Shown in pieces: positions 33,602 to 41,486 of a stretch of 64,000 nucleotides of DNA. Position numbers and translations under genes: made by a program. The stretch is from Chania multitudinisentens RB-25 (GTDB lineage: Bacteria; Pseudomonadota; Gammaproteobacteria; Enterobacterales; Enterobacteriaceae): NCBI RefSeq assembly GCF_000520015.2, contig NZ_CP007044.2:372001-436000 (forward strand), given 5' to 3'. The stretch's first letter is position 1. Every line of letters begins with the position of its first letter. Under the pieces are notes generated by a model, which was not told the origin of the DNA, made no database searches, and worked only from the letters and a program-made list of their open reading frames with translations.

Positions 33602-34069
33602 TTATATAATGGACGTATTGAGCCAACCACGCTCGGCAAACGAAACAGCCTCGCCATGACCGAGCACAATATGATCCAGCACACACACGTCAATTAATGC
33701 CAGTGCAGCGTTCAACCTATCCGTCACGTATCTGTCAGCCTGGCTGGGTTCAGCCAGGCCCGAAGGATGGTTGTGCGCCAGGATCACTGCAGCGGCATTG
33801 TAGGCCAAAGCCTGCTTGACGATTTCCCTAGGATAAACATTGACCGAGGCCAATGTACCGGTAAAGGGCGTTTCACACGCGATCAACCGGTGTTGGCTAT
33901 CCAGGTACATCACCATAAATAACTCGCGATCCTGCCGTTCCAGTTGCAGGCGCAGATAGCTGCGAACCGCATCGGGTTTCGTTAACACCACCGTGCGGAC
34001 CTGCAGCTCTCGTTCCAACAAACCAATGGCCTGGGTGATGATATGTTGCTCATGAGACTCATAGTGCAT
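33602..34069 (-). CDS. radC: RadC-family JAB1/MPN protein
   Basis: 155 residues, the short form common on mobile elements (chromosomal RadC is about 220). JAB/MPN metal motif AHNHPSG...D near residues 96-110 is intact, preceded by LFMVMYLDSQHRLIA. The ATG at 34069 follows GGAG at the right distance; an in-frame start 24 bases upstream does not. Despite the name, a repair role is unproven. It sits among anti-restriction genes. Confidence 0.9.
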   Translation of the reverse strand: MHYESHEQHIITQAIGLLERELQVRTVVLTKPDAVRSYLRLQLERQDRELFMVMYLDSQHRLIACETPFTGTLASVNVYPREIVKQALAYNAAAVILAHNHPSGLAEPSQADRYVTDRLNAALALIDVCVLDHIVLGHGEAVSFAERGWLNTSII

Positions 34070-34089
34070 GGTGTACTCCAGAGAGATCG

Positions 34090-34131
34090 GCATACACCCG
34101 CCCTGTCGGGTAGAGGTCAGCCCGATCAGGT
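34090..34131 (-). promoter_or_regulatory. Degenerate leader F (ahead of radC)
   Basis: Minus strand: CCTG(A)TC pairs with GACAGG around a loop starting GGGCTGAC, the same layout as the other leaders, but stem 2 is weak. I include it as a probable decayed member. Confidence 0.4.
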
Positions 34132-34172
34132 GAAAATCATGATCCTAGTCATAAAATGCAGACGATATCGCA

Positions 34173-34457
34173 TTAGCGCACTGCAGCTACCGAGTTCGGT
34201 AACAGCACTTCACCGAGTGGACTAACCATTGCGATACGTTCACGCAAAAGCTGGCAAGCACGGGTAAAGCAGCGCCGATCGCGCTCATTCGCCCGCTTGC
34301 AGCCCAGATTCTCCAGTTCTGCAAGATGACGTAGCGCACAACCCAGCCATGAACGTCGTTCATCATTCCCCACACATGCACAGAAATGTGCATGTGCCAG
34401 GGTAAACAGTCGATCTGTGGCGTTCCGATATTCTGCTACAAGAACAAATTTTGTCAT
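34173..34457 (-). CDS. ICE protein of unknown function (94 aa)
   Basis: ATG at 34457. Arg- and Cys-rich and helical (LFTLAHAHFCACVGNDERRSWLGCALRHLAELENLG). No family recognised. It follows the next upstream gene by 17 bp, so the two are probably one unit. Confidence 0.55.
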   Translation of the reverse strand: MTKFVLVAEYRNATDRLFTLAHAHFCACVGNDERRSWLGCALRHLAELENLGCKRANERDRRCFTRACQLLRERIAMVSPLGEVLLPNSVAAVR

Positions 34458-34474
34458 AAGTCACCCGTTAAACT

Positions 34475-34783
34475 TTACCGTTGAAAAGCAGGCTGCAATT
34501 CACCAGATTCAAGATTCCGGCTTGCCGGGATCTTGATCCGGTAGTTAGCCCCTTTGACAGGATGTAGCCTATGCCTAAAACAATGGAATAGGCGTTTTCC
34601 TGACCACAACGAGCTAACCTCCTGCGTCTCCATGTACTGCCACACTTCGCCAAAATGCTCCGCAACAGTAGGCTCCGGTAGTTCACGGTTTTGTGCACGT
34701 TTTGCTAATTCTGCCCACATGTAATGCCATTCATTACTGTCAGCAGTGACAAGCAAAACGCAATTAATGGTCTGAGTAATCAT
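34475..34783 (-). CDS. ICE protein of unknown function (102 aa)
   Basis: ATG at 34783, preceded by AGAGGATTATTCT and pseudoknot leader G. Sequence such as INCVLLVTADSNEWHYMWAELAKR and HFGEVWQYMETQEVSSLW gives no family I can name. Cys- and Trp-containing, mixed fold. Confidence 0.6.
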   Translation of the reverse strand: MITQTINCVLLVTADSNEWHYMWAELAKRAQNRELPEPTVAEHFGEVWQYMETQEVSSLWSGKRLFHCFRHRLHPVKGANYRIKIPASRNLESGELQPAFQR

Positions 34784-34810
34784 AGAATAATCCTCTTTTG
34801 TTGAACCAGA

Positions 34811-34846
34811 GGATCTACCCCCATACGGGAATAAATCCCCTATGGG
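34811..34846 (-). promoter_or_regulatory. Pseudoknot leader G
   Basis: Minus strand: stem 1 CCCATA/TATGGG; loop GGATTTA pairs with downstream TAGATCC with one G-T wobble. It lies 27 nt before the 34783 start. Confidence 0.78.
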
Positions 34847-34871
34847 TAAGTGATAGTTAATTACCTGGAGT

Positions 34872-35048
34872 TTAAGTTGGTATGATCTGTAACGTTACGT
34901 CATCACTCCAGTCACCAGGAGCGATGTCATGTATCAACACCTCACATTCCAAACCAAACTGTGATGCCAGAGTCTGCTGGAACGCTTCCTGCAGTTGCTC
35001 TGTGGTAAAAGGCACTGATGTGCCGGTAAACGTCATGATGTCACTCAT
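34872..35048 (-). CDS. Small ICE protein of unknown function (58 aa)
   Basis: ATG at 35048 behind AAGGTGGACAA, nine bases after the stop of the upstream gene. It starts MSDIMTFTGTSVPFTTEQL and ends VTLQIIPT. Clean length, spacing and codon use support a real gene too short for routine ORF calling. It is cotranscribed with the 35058-35387 gene. Confidence 0.65.
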   Translation of the reverse strand: MSDIMTFTGTSVPFTTEQLQEAFQQTLASQFGLECEVLIHDIAPGDWSDDVTLQIIPT

Positions 35049-35057
35049 TTGTCCACC

Positions 35058-35387
35058 TTAGTGATAACGGTAACGAAGTGTCGCCAGTTGTTCAGCCAGC
35101 AAGCCGGCCTCACGAAATACCTGGTCACGGTTGGGCCCTGCATTCAGACCCACACGACACCACTCGTAGGTATACTCGCCAGAATGCCAACCGGTACGGC
35201 ACAGTATCGCCATACCCCAAGCTCCTCCCTCAAGCGGAAAGACCTCGGCACGGTAGCTGACACGTCCGGTTTTATTCGCTGTCCAGTCACCTCGAAGTGC
35301 TTCCTTCCGTTCAGGAAAAAGCAAATCAAACAGGGGAAAAACCCCACGAGTTAAGGAAGCAGAATGACGCTGGGTAAAAGTCTTCAT
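35058..35387 (-). CDS. ICE protein of unknown function (109 aa)
   Basis: The ATG at 35387 follows GGAGAACATC, with a second in-frame ATG four codons earlier. The protein is basic at the N-terminus (MKTFTQRHSASLTRGVFPLFDLLFPERKEALRGDW) and has GAWGMAILCRTGWHSGEYTYEWCRVGL. No family recognised. First gene after repeat copy R1 and pseudoknot leader H, so it heads the anti-restriction block. Confidence 0.6.
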   Translation of the reverse strand: MKTFTQRHSASLTRGVFPLFDLLFPERKEALRGDWTANKTGRVSYRAEVFPLEGGAWGMAILCRTGWHSGEYTYEWCRVGLNAGPNRDQVFREAGLLAEQLATLRYRYH

Positions 35388-35405
35388 GATGTTCTCCATA
35401 AAAAA

Positions 35406-35447
35406 GGGAACACCACTGCCCTGAAGGGAAGCATGTTCCCTCTAGGG
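35406..35447 (-). promoter_or_regulatory. Pseudoknot leader H
   Basis: Minus strand: stem 1 CCCTAGA/TTCAGGG with one mismatch; loop GGGAACA pairs with downstream TGTTCCC. It lies 18 nt before the 35387 start and 37 nt after repeat R1. Confidence 0.75.
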
Positions 35448-35484
35448 TGAGTCAATCAGATTGGATGCCAATCAAGGCATGTGA

Positions 35485-35654
35485 GATAAGTGTACCTTCA
35501 TCGCAAAACTGCGATCCCCTCTCTCAAAGGTTCAGGGGGGTTACCGCTCGAAAGCGCGTCCTCTCAGGTCATGGTCGCATTGGCTTGTGATTGCCCGAAG
35601 GCGTCCCTCTCAAATCACAGGGACTTTGGCTGTTGTCTGAGACAACGGGTTAGC
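35485..35654 (-). repeat. Structured repeat R1 (170 bp, identical to R3)
   Basis: It folds into successive hairpins: ATCGCA/TGCGAT (35500-35515), CCCCT/AGGGG (35516-35538), ACC/GGT enclosing GCT-CGAA-AGC (35543-35569), TGTGATT/AATCACA enclosing GCC-CGAA-GGC (35586-35619) and GTTGTC/GACAAC (35632-35646). On the minus strand the inner loops become UUCG tetraloops, one with the very stable C(UUCG)G form, so the minus strand is the likely functional one. It lies directly upstream of the anti-restriction block. Confidence 0.85.
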
Positions 35655-35707
35655 AAACAAACTGTACATAAATAAAACGGACTCAACAAGCCATTTCTAA
35701 AAAATCA

Positions 35708-35947
35708 CTATCCGTTCACTGAATTATGTTCCCTATGATAAACAGCTAATTGAAATTTAGCTTGTGCTAACCGCTTTGCTTCAGCCTCGGTGCATTTAGT
35801 AAGCGACTTAGCAGGTACACCGACAAAACCACTGCCCAGTTTTTTGATTATTATTGCCCCTTCATAATAACCTGCCACGATACAACCTGTTTTACCCCAC
35901 TTGCTTGTATGTATACAATAATCGCCAATTTCAAATTTATCTGTCAT
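35708..35947 (-). CDS. Small protein of unknown function (79 aa)
   Basis: The ATG at 35947 follows TTAGGAAGATAGTA; upstream in-frame starts lack a site. It begins MTDKFEIGDYCIHTSKWGKTGCIVAGYYEGA, possibly a small beta-barrel (SH3-like) fold, with a basic helical tail. It is more AT-rich than its neighbours. It sits between R1 and the second recombinase gene. Confidence 0.55.
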   Translation of the reverse strand: MTDKFEIGDYCIHTSKWGKTGCIVAGYYEGAIIIKKLGSGFVGVPAKSLTKCTEAEAKRLAQAKFQLAVYHREHNSVNG

Positions 35948-36014
35948 TACTATCTTCCTAAGTAAATTCAATACTATAAATTATAGTATCAAAAAACATT
36001 CTTAGTTCAAGTAC

Positions 36015-36920
36015 TCAAAACTCATCATTACCAACTCTGTTATAAACTCTGGAAACATAGTGCCCACGACCATCCCCGTGCCCCAAATCCATTGAGACCA
36101 TAGCCTCCGCCTCTTTTCTGCTTAACCCTTTCTCCATATGATATTCCGTCGCCTCTCGGGAATAGGCATAACGCAAACTGTGAGGGGATTCCTTCCCGGT
36201 GAGTCCTGCATCTTTTAGTGTATTCCGATACCGATCAATAGCCGAATGGAGACTTGGTTTATCGACTAATCGCCCATTATGTTTATCGGCATATTTTATC
36301 GCATCATTCACTGCACGAATAACTTTATCTCGTTCTACGATTGTCGTGTCTCTTGGACGCCCACCTTTTGTTCCGAATACAATCCGTATACGCTCATCCC
36401 CTTTATTTAATGCCTGCCGCCAGGTTTTTAATGATTTAGCAGACTGAATCGCTTCTTCCGTCCGCAACCCTAAATAACGAGCCAGTTGCATTGCTGTTGC
36501 TACACCTTCGTCTTTTTCACGTATATGGACGAGCGCTGCGTGATAGCGCTCGTCCGAAATAGCGACTTTAGAACCGTCACGACTGGCCCCGGATAAGCCG
36601 AGCGCTGAATTACTTAATCGCTCATGGTTCGGATCGGCGAGTTTCGTCCTGCCTGCCGTGGTAAATATCGCCCGGATAGCGGCCATTTCATTCTGCATCG
36701 TCCGTTTTGATATATTTTCAGACTGGCGACTCTTAATATACAACTCGACGTGGTTAGTTTTAATATTGCTCACGTCGCGGATCTGAATATTTAACTTCAG
36801 CATACTCTCCGCCAATCGAGATGCTATTCTGGCGCGGTCCGAGACAGTTTTAAAACTCCCCCCTGACTTTCGGGCTAAGGTGATTAATTGTTTACTTAAT
36901 TGCTTATTGGCTCTTGACAT
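36015..36920 (-). CDS. Second tyrosine recombinase (Phage_int_SAM_2 / Integrase_1 type)
   Basis: 301 residues from ATG 36920 behind GGGGAGCAGCG. N-terminal SAM-like domain (about 10-110) and catalytic domain with RYLGLRTEEAI (first Arg), a Lys in GTKGGRP, HSLRYAYSRE (His-x-x-Arg), LGHGDGR (second His) and Tyr in HYVSRVY. The catalytic set is complete. It differs from the element's main integrase and lies far from the tRNA end, between structured repeats R1 and R2. Its DNA target is unknown. Confidence 0.85.
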   Translation of the reverse strand: MSRANKQLSKQLITLARKSGGSFKTVSDRARIASRLAESMLKLNIQIRDVSNIKTNHVELYIKSRQSENISKRTMQNEMAAIRAIFTTAGRTKLADPNHERLSNSALGLSGASRDGSKVAISDERYHAALVHIREKDEGVATAMQLARYLGLRTEEAIQSAKSLKTWRQALNKGDERIRIVFGTKGGRPRDTTIVERDKVIRAVNDAIKYADKHNGRLVDKPSLHSAIDRYRNTLKDAGLTGKESPHSLRYAYSREATEYHMEKGLSRKEAEAMVSMDLGHGDGRGHYVSRVYNRVGNDEF

Positions 36921-37644
36921 CGCTGCTCCCCTTTCGTCTTCAAAAACGCACGACACTGCCACTTTCATCCCGAGAGATGAAAGATACATCGAACTGCATT
37001 TTTGATGTACGCCATAACGTCTGGACGACGTCCAGTACGACGGTGATACATCCTGGCCCCGATGGCACGGTTTAGATTGCGCTTCCTGCGGCTCGACTGG
37101 TGACTGTGCATCGGGGTGGCAAAATGTTGAGTTCTTGTGAGGTATCCACAGCTCACTGAGCTGCTTGCGGCTTACGCCGGTTCCTGACCGTTGTCAGGTC
37201 ACCTCCATCCGTCAGCGTTGACTGACGTTGCCATCGTTACCGAGTCGATTTTTCTCCTTCATTTCATGAATAAGCGTCTTCATAGGGCACTCCCGTTTTT
37301 ATGACGCGTTGGTTTAAAAAATGTCTGTCTAGCTCACTGAACGTTGCGTAGCCCGTGGTTCGGCCAGGGTACTACGTGTCGGTCAGAGGGTAGCAGACGT
37401 TGTGAAAGCCCGTATTACGTGGGTTCATCCGTTATGCGCTTCGCGCGTCACTTGGTATATGCTTCGCAATTACACAAGTGACGCGCTGCGCAACTCCCGC
37501 GCCAAATGCTGCTTCTGCAGATGCCAAATGTTCCAATTGGCATAGCAAAACGCCGCAAATGTTGCCGGGATTGCTGGACGTCATTCCAAAAAATACAGCA
37601 TTGAAAGATACGCTTTCCTGATCAGAAAACGTCATTCGTTGAGG
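36921..37644. other. Gene-free, inverted-repeat-rich region (candidate oriT or replication origin)
   Basis: No credible gene. Inverted repeats crowd the segment: AGCTCA-C-TGAGCT (37150-37162), CCTGAC/GTCAGG (37183-37198), CGTCAG/CTGACG (37210-37227), a 12-bp perfect pair GCGCGTCACTTG/CAAGTGACGCGC with a 20-nt spacer (37443-37486), and ATGCCAA/TTGGCAT (37521-37543). Such density next to a recombinase and a partition locus suggests an origin of transfer or replication. This is an inference. Confidence 0.5.
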
Positions 37645-37881
37645 GATAAGTGTACCTTCATCACTGTTGTGATCCCCTCTCTCAAAGGTTCAGGGGGGTT
37701 ACCGCTCGAAAGCGCGTCCTTTCAGGTTATGGTCGCATTGGCTGTGGTCGCTCGAAAGCGTCAGTCTCAGACCACGCTTCTTTCCTTATGACTTTGGTTT
37801 GTGATCACCCGAGGGCGCTTCTCTCAAATCACCTGCGCATTCCTTTTACGCTGAAGCATTGGCTGTTGTCAGAGACAACGG
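37645..37881 (-). repeat. Structured repeat R2 (237 bp, diverged and longer copy)
   Basis: It shares the GATAAGTGTACCTTCAT start and GTTGTC-GACAAC end with R1/R3. The first hairpin is ATCAC-TGTT-GTGAT instead of ATCGCA-AAAC-TGCGAT, a compensated change two bases shorter. It has three enclosed-hairpin units instead of two: ACC/GGT, GTGGTC/GACCAC and GTGAT/ATCAC, each around a GCT-CGAA-AGC-type inner hairpin and a CTCTCA or TTTCA segment. It is upstream of the second recombinase. Confidence 0.8.
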
Positions 37882-38091
37882 TGAAACAGGGGCATCATAG
37901 AGGAGAGTGTGGAAACCTTCAACAGAAACAAAAAGCCGTGACATATGCAGCAGAGGAGCCCGAGTTCTACACATACCCACCGCCAGAGTCTGTTCGCTTG
38001 CTCCGCTCACAGACCGCTCCCGTTTGCCGGGGTGCTGGGTGGCCCCCGGCTGCACTGGCTTTTCTGACCGTGGATATGTGCATAACTCCAT
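37882..38091. other. Intergenic region after R2
   Basis: About 210 bp between R2 and the stbB-like gene stop. I see no supported gene or strong hairpin. Confidence 0.4.
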
Positions 38092-38472
38092 TTATTTTTT
38101 CAGCATTGACAGATTCTTAATCGCTTTTTTCTCCGTTGTTTCCATTCCTGGTTTTATTTTGTTCTCACTCACCGAAGCCACGTAAGAAATAACACGCTCT
38201 TCCGTTGCTCCTGGCGAACAGCCCATCGCCTGCTCAATCAGTTTGATGATATTCTCTGCTGTAATGCTTCCATTAAAAAAACTGCTAATCAAATTCACCA
38301 GCCGAGGATCTACAGAGGATAACGCTGCTCCACAAATAATAGACTGTCGGTAAAATTCACCACGAACCTGCACAGGTAAACACTCAACATAGTGTTGGGT
38401 TAATTGGTCCTGGAGATATATTTCCGGGTGCAGATAAGCAATAATCTTTTTTCGCTTACTGTATTTACTCAT
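38092..38472 (-). CDS. stbB: StbB-like plasmid-partition accessory protein
   Basis: 126 residues, basic N-terminus (MSKYSKRKKIIAYLHPEIY), then helical. Its start overlaps the parM stop as ATGA, the usual stbA-stbB arrangement. In ParM systems this second gene encodes the DNA adaptor that binds the centromere and links it to filaments. Identification rests mainly on context and size, since the family is divergent. Confidence 0.65.
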   Translation of the reverse strand: MSKYSKRKKIIAYLHPEIYLQDQLTQHYVECLPVQVRGEFYRQSIICGAALSSVDPRLVNLISSFFNGSITAENIIKLIEQAMGCSPGATEERVISYVASVSENKIKPGMETTEKKAIKNLSMLKK

Positions 38473-39428
38473 GCTTTGACCATTGCTTTAACCAGAGCAA
38501 GTTGTGGTTCGTTTATTTTACACACTTTGTGATGAGAGAAATGCTCACGAATATAAGGGTAGATAATCTCCGCCCCACCTCCTGTGAGATAAATACGCTG
38601 CATACCATTAAAAGATTCAATTTCATTTTTCACACTATCCGCCAAAGAAGCAGACTCCATTTTTATTATGGATTGAATATTTTCTATTTGCTCAACATCA
38701 TTAATCAGCGTTTTTAAATACGCATTATCAGAGCAATTTCTGATAATTTCACCCGCCACATAATAACTACTTGGCGTCGATGCCGTGATTAACGCATTCA
38801 TAACGGCCCGCGTCATTCTTGATGTACCTATTTCAGCATTCCCTTTAATCTGGGTAATACTGTCAAAGGCCCCTTGAATAATACCGCAATCCAGTGTTGT
38901 TCCTCCCAAATCAATAATAAGGCTACGCTCCAATGGTTTTACATCGTCGGCAATAATGGCGGACAACGCCGCAGGTAATGATTCAGGCATCACGTTGACT
39001 GCTTTTATTTTAAAGACTTCGCCTTTGTTTAACGTTATTTCCCGAAGAACATTTTTTTTCTTCGCTTCAATATTCATCTCATTCGGCTGATTATCCGCAT
39101 CGAAGAACTCCGTCACCGGCAGGGTGACCGTCAATATGATTTCCTGGGGTGATAAACCGGATGTCAGCAGTGTATGGTGGATGGCCAACAGGTTGGCCGT
39201 GCTGTACTGGTAACTGACATGGGTGGTGCCAATCGCTGCCGTGCTGCCCAGGTCATGTGAATACTTTTTCCCGTCAACAGTATAGTTGAATACGCGCACA
39301 GCCCCCAGGATAGCGGGACTCCAGCCCTCCTTGAAGCTGTTACCCGACAAGTGTGTCATTATCTCGCCCTGTTCCATCCAGGCCAGTTTTACAAAGGTCG
39401 AACCATCATCACAAGATATGTTAAGCAT
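38469..39428 (-). CDS. parM: ParM/StbA-family actin-like segregation ATPase
   Basis: 319 residues. Actin-fold signatures: N-terminal phosphate-1 loop ISCDDGSTFVKLAW, phosphate-2 loop LIIDLGGTTLDCGII near residue 170, and adenosine motif YLTGGGAEII near 275. It forms filaments that push element copies apart, implying that the excised ICE replicates or is actively segregated. Four repeats upstream are the probable centromere. Confidence 0.9.
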   Translation of the reverse strand: MLNISCDDGSTFVKLAWMEQGEIMTHLSGNSFKEGWSPAILGAVRVFNYTVDGKKYSHDLGSTAAIGTTHVSYQYSTANLLAIHHTLLTSGLSPQEIILTVTLPVTEFFDADNQPNEMNIEAKKKNVLREITLNKGEVFKIKAVNVMPESLPAALSAIIADDVKPLERSLIIDLGGTTLDCGIIQGAFDSITQIKGNAEIGTSRMTRAVMNALITASTPSSYYVAGEIIRNCSDNAYLKTLINDVEQIENIQSIIKMESASLADSVKNEIESFNGMQRIYLTGGGAEIIYPYIREHFSHHKVCKINEPQLALVKAMVKA

Positions 39429-39437
39429 ACAATGCCT

Positions 39438-39618
39438 CTAAATGCGTCGTGATCATGCTCATATTGAGACAACATGAGCGCCAGAAAACACACACACCTT
39501 CTGGTAAATCGCTAAATGCGTCTATTTTTAACTCAAATTGAGAAATTTATAATTTATATGTCTCCCCATTCTCAGCCATGACTCAAAGTGCGTCATGATT
39601 TGACTCATAATGCGTTAT
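39438..39618. repeat. Centromere-like repeats upstream of parM (parC candidate)
   Basis: Four related copies: CTAAATGCGTC at 39438 and 39512, TCAAAGTGCGTC at 39583, TCATAATGCGTT at 39605. Two imperfect ACTCAAATTGAGA-type palindromes (near 39458 and 39531) alternate with them. The iterated short repeats ahead of parM-stbB are typical of parC sites and would also regulate the operon. Confidence 0.65.
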
Positions 39619-39699
39619 CTCTGATGCAGTAAACAGATTGTTTTTGCACCACCGCTGCCGTAAGGTAGCCATGTCATGATGAAGAACAAGGGAGGAAGT

Positions 39700-39939
39700 A
39701 TGTCTAACAAAGCGCAAAATACGCAGGATGATATCTGGGGTGTGATTGCCAAGGGGTTGGTTGAGGCCGTAAAGATGGTGTTTTCTGTTTTTGTTCTTAT
39801 CTTCGCATCCAGTGTCAATACTTCAACGTCAGAGATGTCCTCAAAGATAACTTGGGATGACGATGATGGATTTAGAAATGGGCAAGATGGCCCAGGATAT
39901 TACGAGGGTGGTTTTCGGCTAGATAAGGATGATGATTGA
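39700..39939 (+). CDS. Small acidic-tailed ICE protein of unknown function (79 aa)
   Basis: ATG at 39700 follows a strong GGGAGGAAGT site. One hydrophobic stretch (about residues 22-38: AVKMVFSVFVLIFASSV), then a very acidic tail (ITWDDDDGFRNGQDGPGYYEGGFRLDKDDD). It is convergent to the transfer operon and one of few + strand genes in the ICE. No family recognised. Confidence 0.65.
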   Translation: MSNKAQNTQDDIWGVIAKGLVEAVKMVFSVFVLIFASSVNTSTSEMSSKITWDDDDGFRNGQDGPGYYEGGFRLDKDDD

Positions 39940-39980
39940 GACTAACCATAAATTAGTCTCAATCATAACTATGTCTACGT

Positions 39981-41486
39981 CTACATTTTGCCCTTAGTTG
40001 CTACGGTTTTAGCCGCTTTGGCTGCTACTTTCGTGCCCTCTGCACCAGCTTTTTGAGACCCAGCACTCGCATCACTGATAGATTTAGAAACCATGCTTCC
40101 TATTTGTACACCACTCCAACCTACAGCTCCAAACCAGAGCGCTGGCAGCACCACAAACATCGACCCCAGCACCAAGTTCATGATCCAGCCTTCGGCCCCA
40201 ACATTACTGAACCAGTTGTAATAGCCGTTTGCACCGGTATAAACGATCTCGATCAAGCGGTCGTCCAACCAGCTTCCCAGTTCCCACCAGAACGTCACGA
40301 ACGTCAGAGCGAACAAGGCAAAAGTCAACGTCACCACAACCTTGGGGTCATAGGCACCAAACAACATCACCAGCGGAATACAGATCACTATCGCCATCAT
40401 CAGGATGCCATGCACCATCGGCAACGCCTGGCGCAATGCATCGAATGCCGGTAACTGGGTGGCCTGAGCCGAAAAAGCCCCCAGACCACTGATCATTTGC
40501 TTGAAGGTAGTATCAAGTGCGATCCCCGTTCCCCGCTGGCTCCCTGCCATATAGGTTTCATGCCCCCCAGACATCAGAGTGTTTTGTGGGCTGACCAGCC
40601 AGCGAAGCAGGTTTTCTTCCCAGTTTGCTGGGTCCCTGGCTTTCATCCTGTTGACTAACTTGGGAGCATAGGCTGCCGACAGCCGACTCTTGAGGCCACT
40701 CCCCGCCGAACTCCACCAAGTCTTGCAACTCGGATAGCCACCACGACCAACATCGGGATAACCGCTATCTCGACTCTCACTGTACGGCCACTGCGAACGG
40801 GGCGACGTTGATGTGTAATAGTCATAGTACCCGGCAGTATTGAGGAAATAGTTTGAACCTATCCAACCCACCGAATTGATGGTGGCATCCGTCAATTGGC
40901 TATTGGTAGACTTCAGCTTGAAGTACGCTTTTGAATAACACTGGCTGGCGAATTCCTGTACTTCCTGCCGGAGGACCGGGTCGATAAGTTGCGTATGCTG
41001 AACTTCAAAACGCAGTTGCCGCAGTTCCATGCCACAGGGAATGGAAGCAATTGCTGCGTGTGTCACCCCCTTCGACAGATTGTGGACCAAATACCACCAG
41101 AGGGGCACTTTAGCCACCTGACCATTGAAGTCGGTCAATAATCCTCCGTACCCTGATTCGTCAGGCTTGGGCACATTAGTGCCACATTGCCGGGAACGGG
41201 TTTGGTCAAACTTCATCACCGTCAGATCCACTTCCTGAGACGGCACCGCGCAAAACAGAAGCACCACGAACGCCACATACAGCACCTGCTCGATACGCGG
41301 TAACGCCAGTGCCCCTTTGTTCCCCTCGTCATCCCCTTCCGTGCGGACCTTCAGCCAGACACCAACGACTTTCAACATCAGCGGCAGCGCAAACAGGCCC
41401 GTGGTCGTGATGATGGCCCACAGGGCGTTGTTAATCAGCCACCCCAGAAACACCAAGAAAAACTCCAGATAACTGTCTGTTGTCAT
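39981..41486 (-). CDS. traG: TraG N-terminal-type conjugation membrane protein
   Basis: 501 residues. Hydrophobic N-terminus (SYLEFFLVFLGWLINNALWAII...), a periplasmic middle part with several Cys, and three to four C-terminal transmembrane segments (ILMMAIVICIPLVMLFGAY, VVVTLTFALFALTFVTFWWEL, GSMFVVLPALWFGAVG). Matches the TraG N-terminal domain proteins of MPF-G ICEs, involved in pilus assembly or mating-pair stabilisation. ATG at 41486 overlaps the preceding stop as TGATG. Confidence 0.85.
   Translation of the reverse strand: MTTDSYLEFFLVFLGWLINNALWAIITTTGLFALPLMLKVVGVWLKVRTEGDDEGNKGALALPRIEQVLYVAFVVLLFCAVPSQEVDLTVMKFDQTRSRQCGTNVPKPDESGYGGLLTDFNGQVAKVPLWWYLVHNLSKGVTHAAIASIPCGMELRQLRFEVQHTQLIDPVLRQEVQEFASQCYSKAYFKLKSTNSQLTDATINSVGWIGSNYFLNTAGYYDYYTSTSPRSQWPYSESRDSGYPDVGRGGYPSCKTWWSSAGSGLKSRLSAAYAPKLVNRMKARDPANWEENLLRWLVSPQNTLMSGGHETYMAGSQRGTGIALDTTFKQMISGLGAFSAQATQLPAFDALRQALPMVHGILMMAIVICIPLVMLFGAYDPKVVVTLTFALFALTFVTFWWELGSWLDDRLIEIVYTGANGYYNWFSNVGAEGWIMNLVLGSMFVVLPALWFGAVGWSGVQIGSMVSKSISDASAGSQKAGAEGTKVAAKAAKTVATKGKM

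Noticed and set aside
35490..35675. Apparent 61-residue protein beginning at GTG-TAC-CTT in R1, repeated in R3 (63626-63814) and partly in R2 (37650-38120)
   Set aside because: The frame coincides with the structured repeat, has no ribosome-binding site, and is broken in R2 by a 2-nt shorter hairpin whose stem pairing is kept.
36965..37156. 63-residue basic minus-strand ORF in the inverted-repeat region
   Set aside because: No ribosome-binding site, composition like shadow frames, and it lies across inverted repeats.
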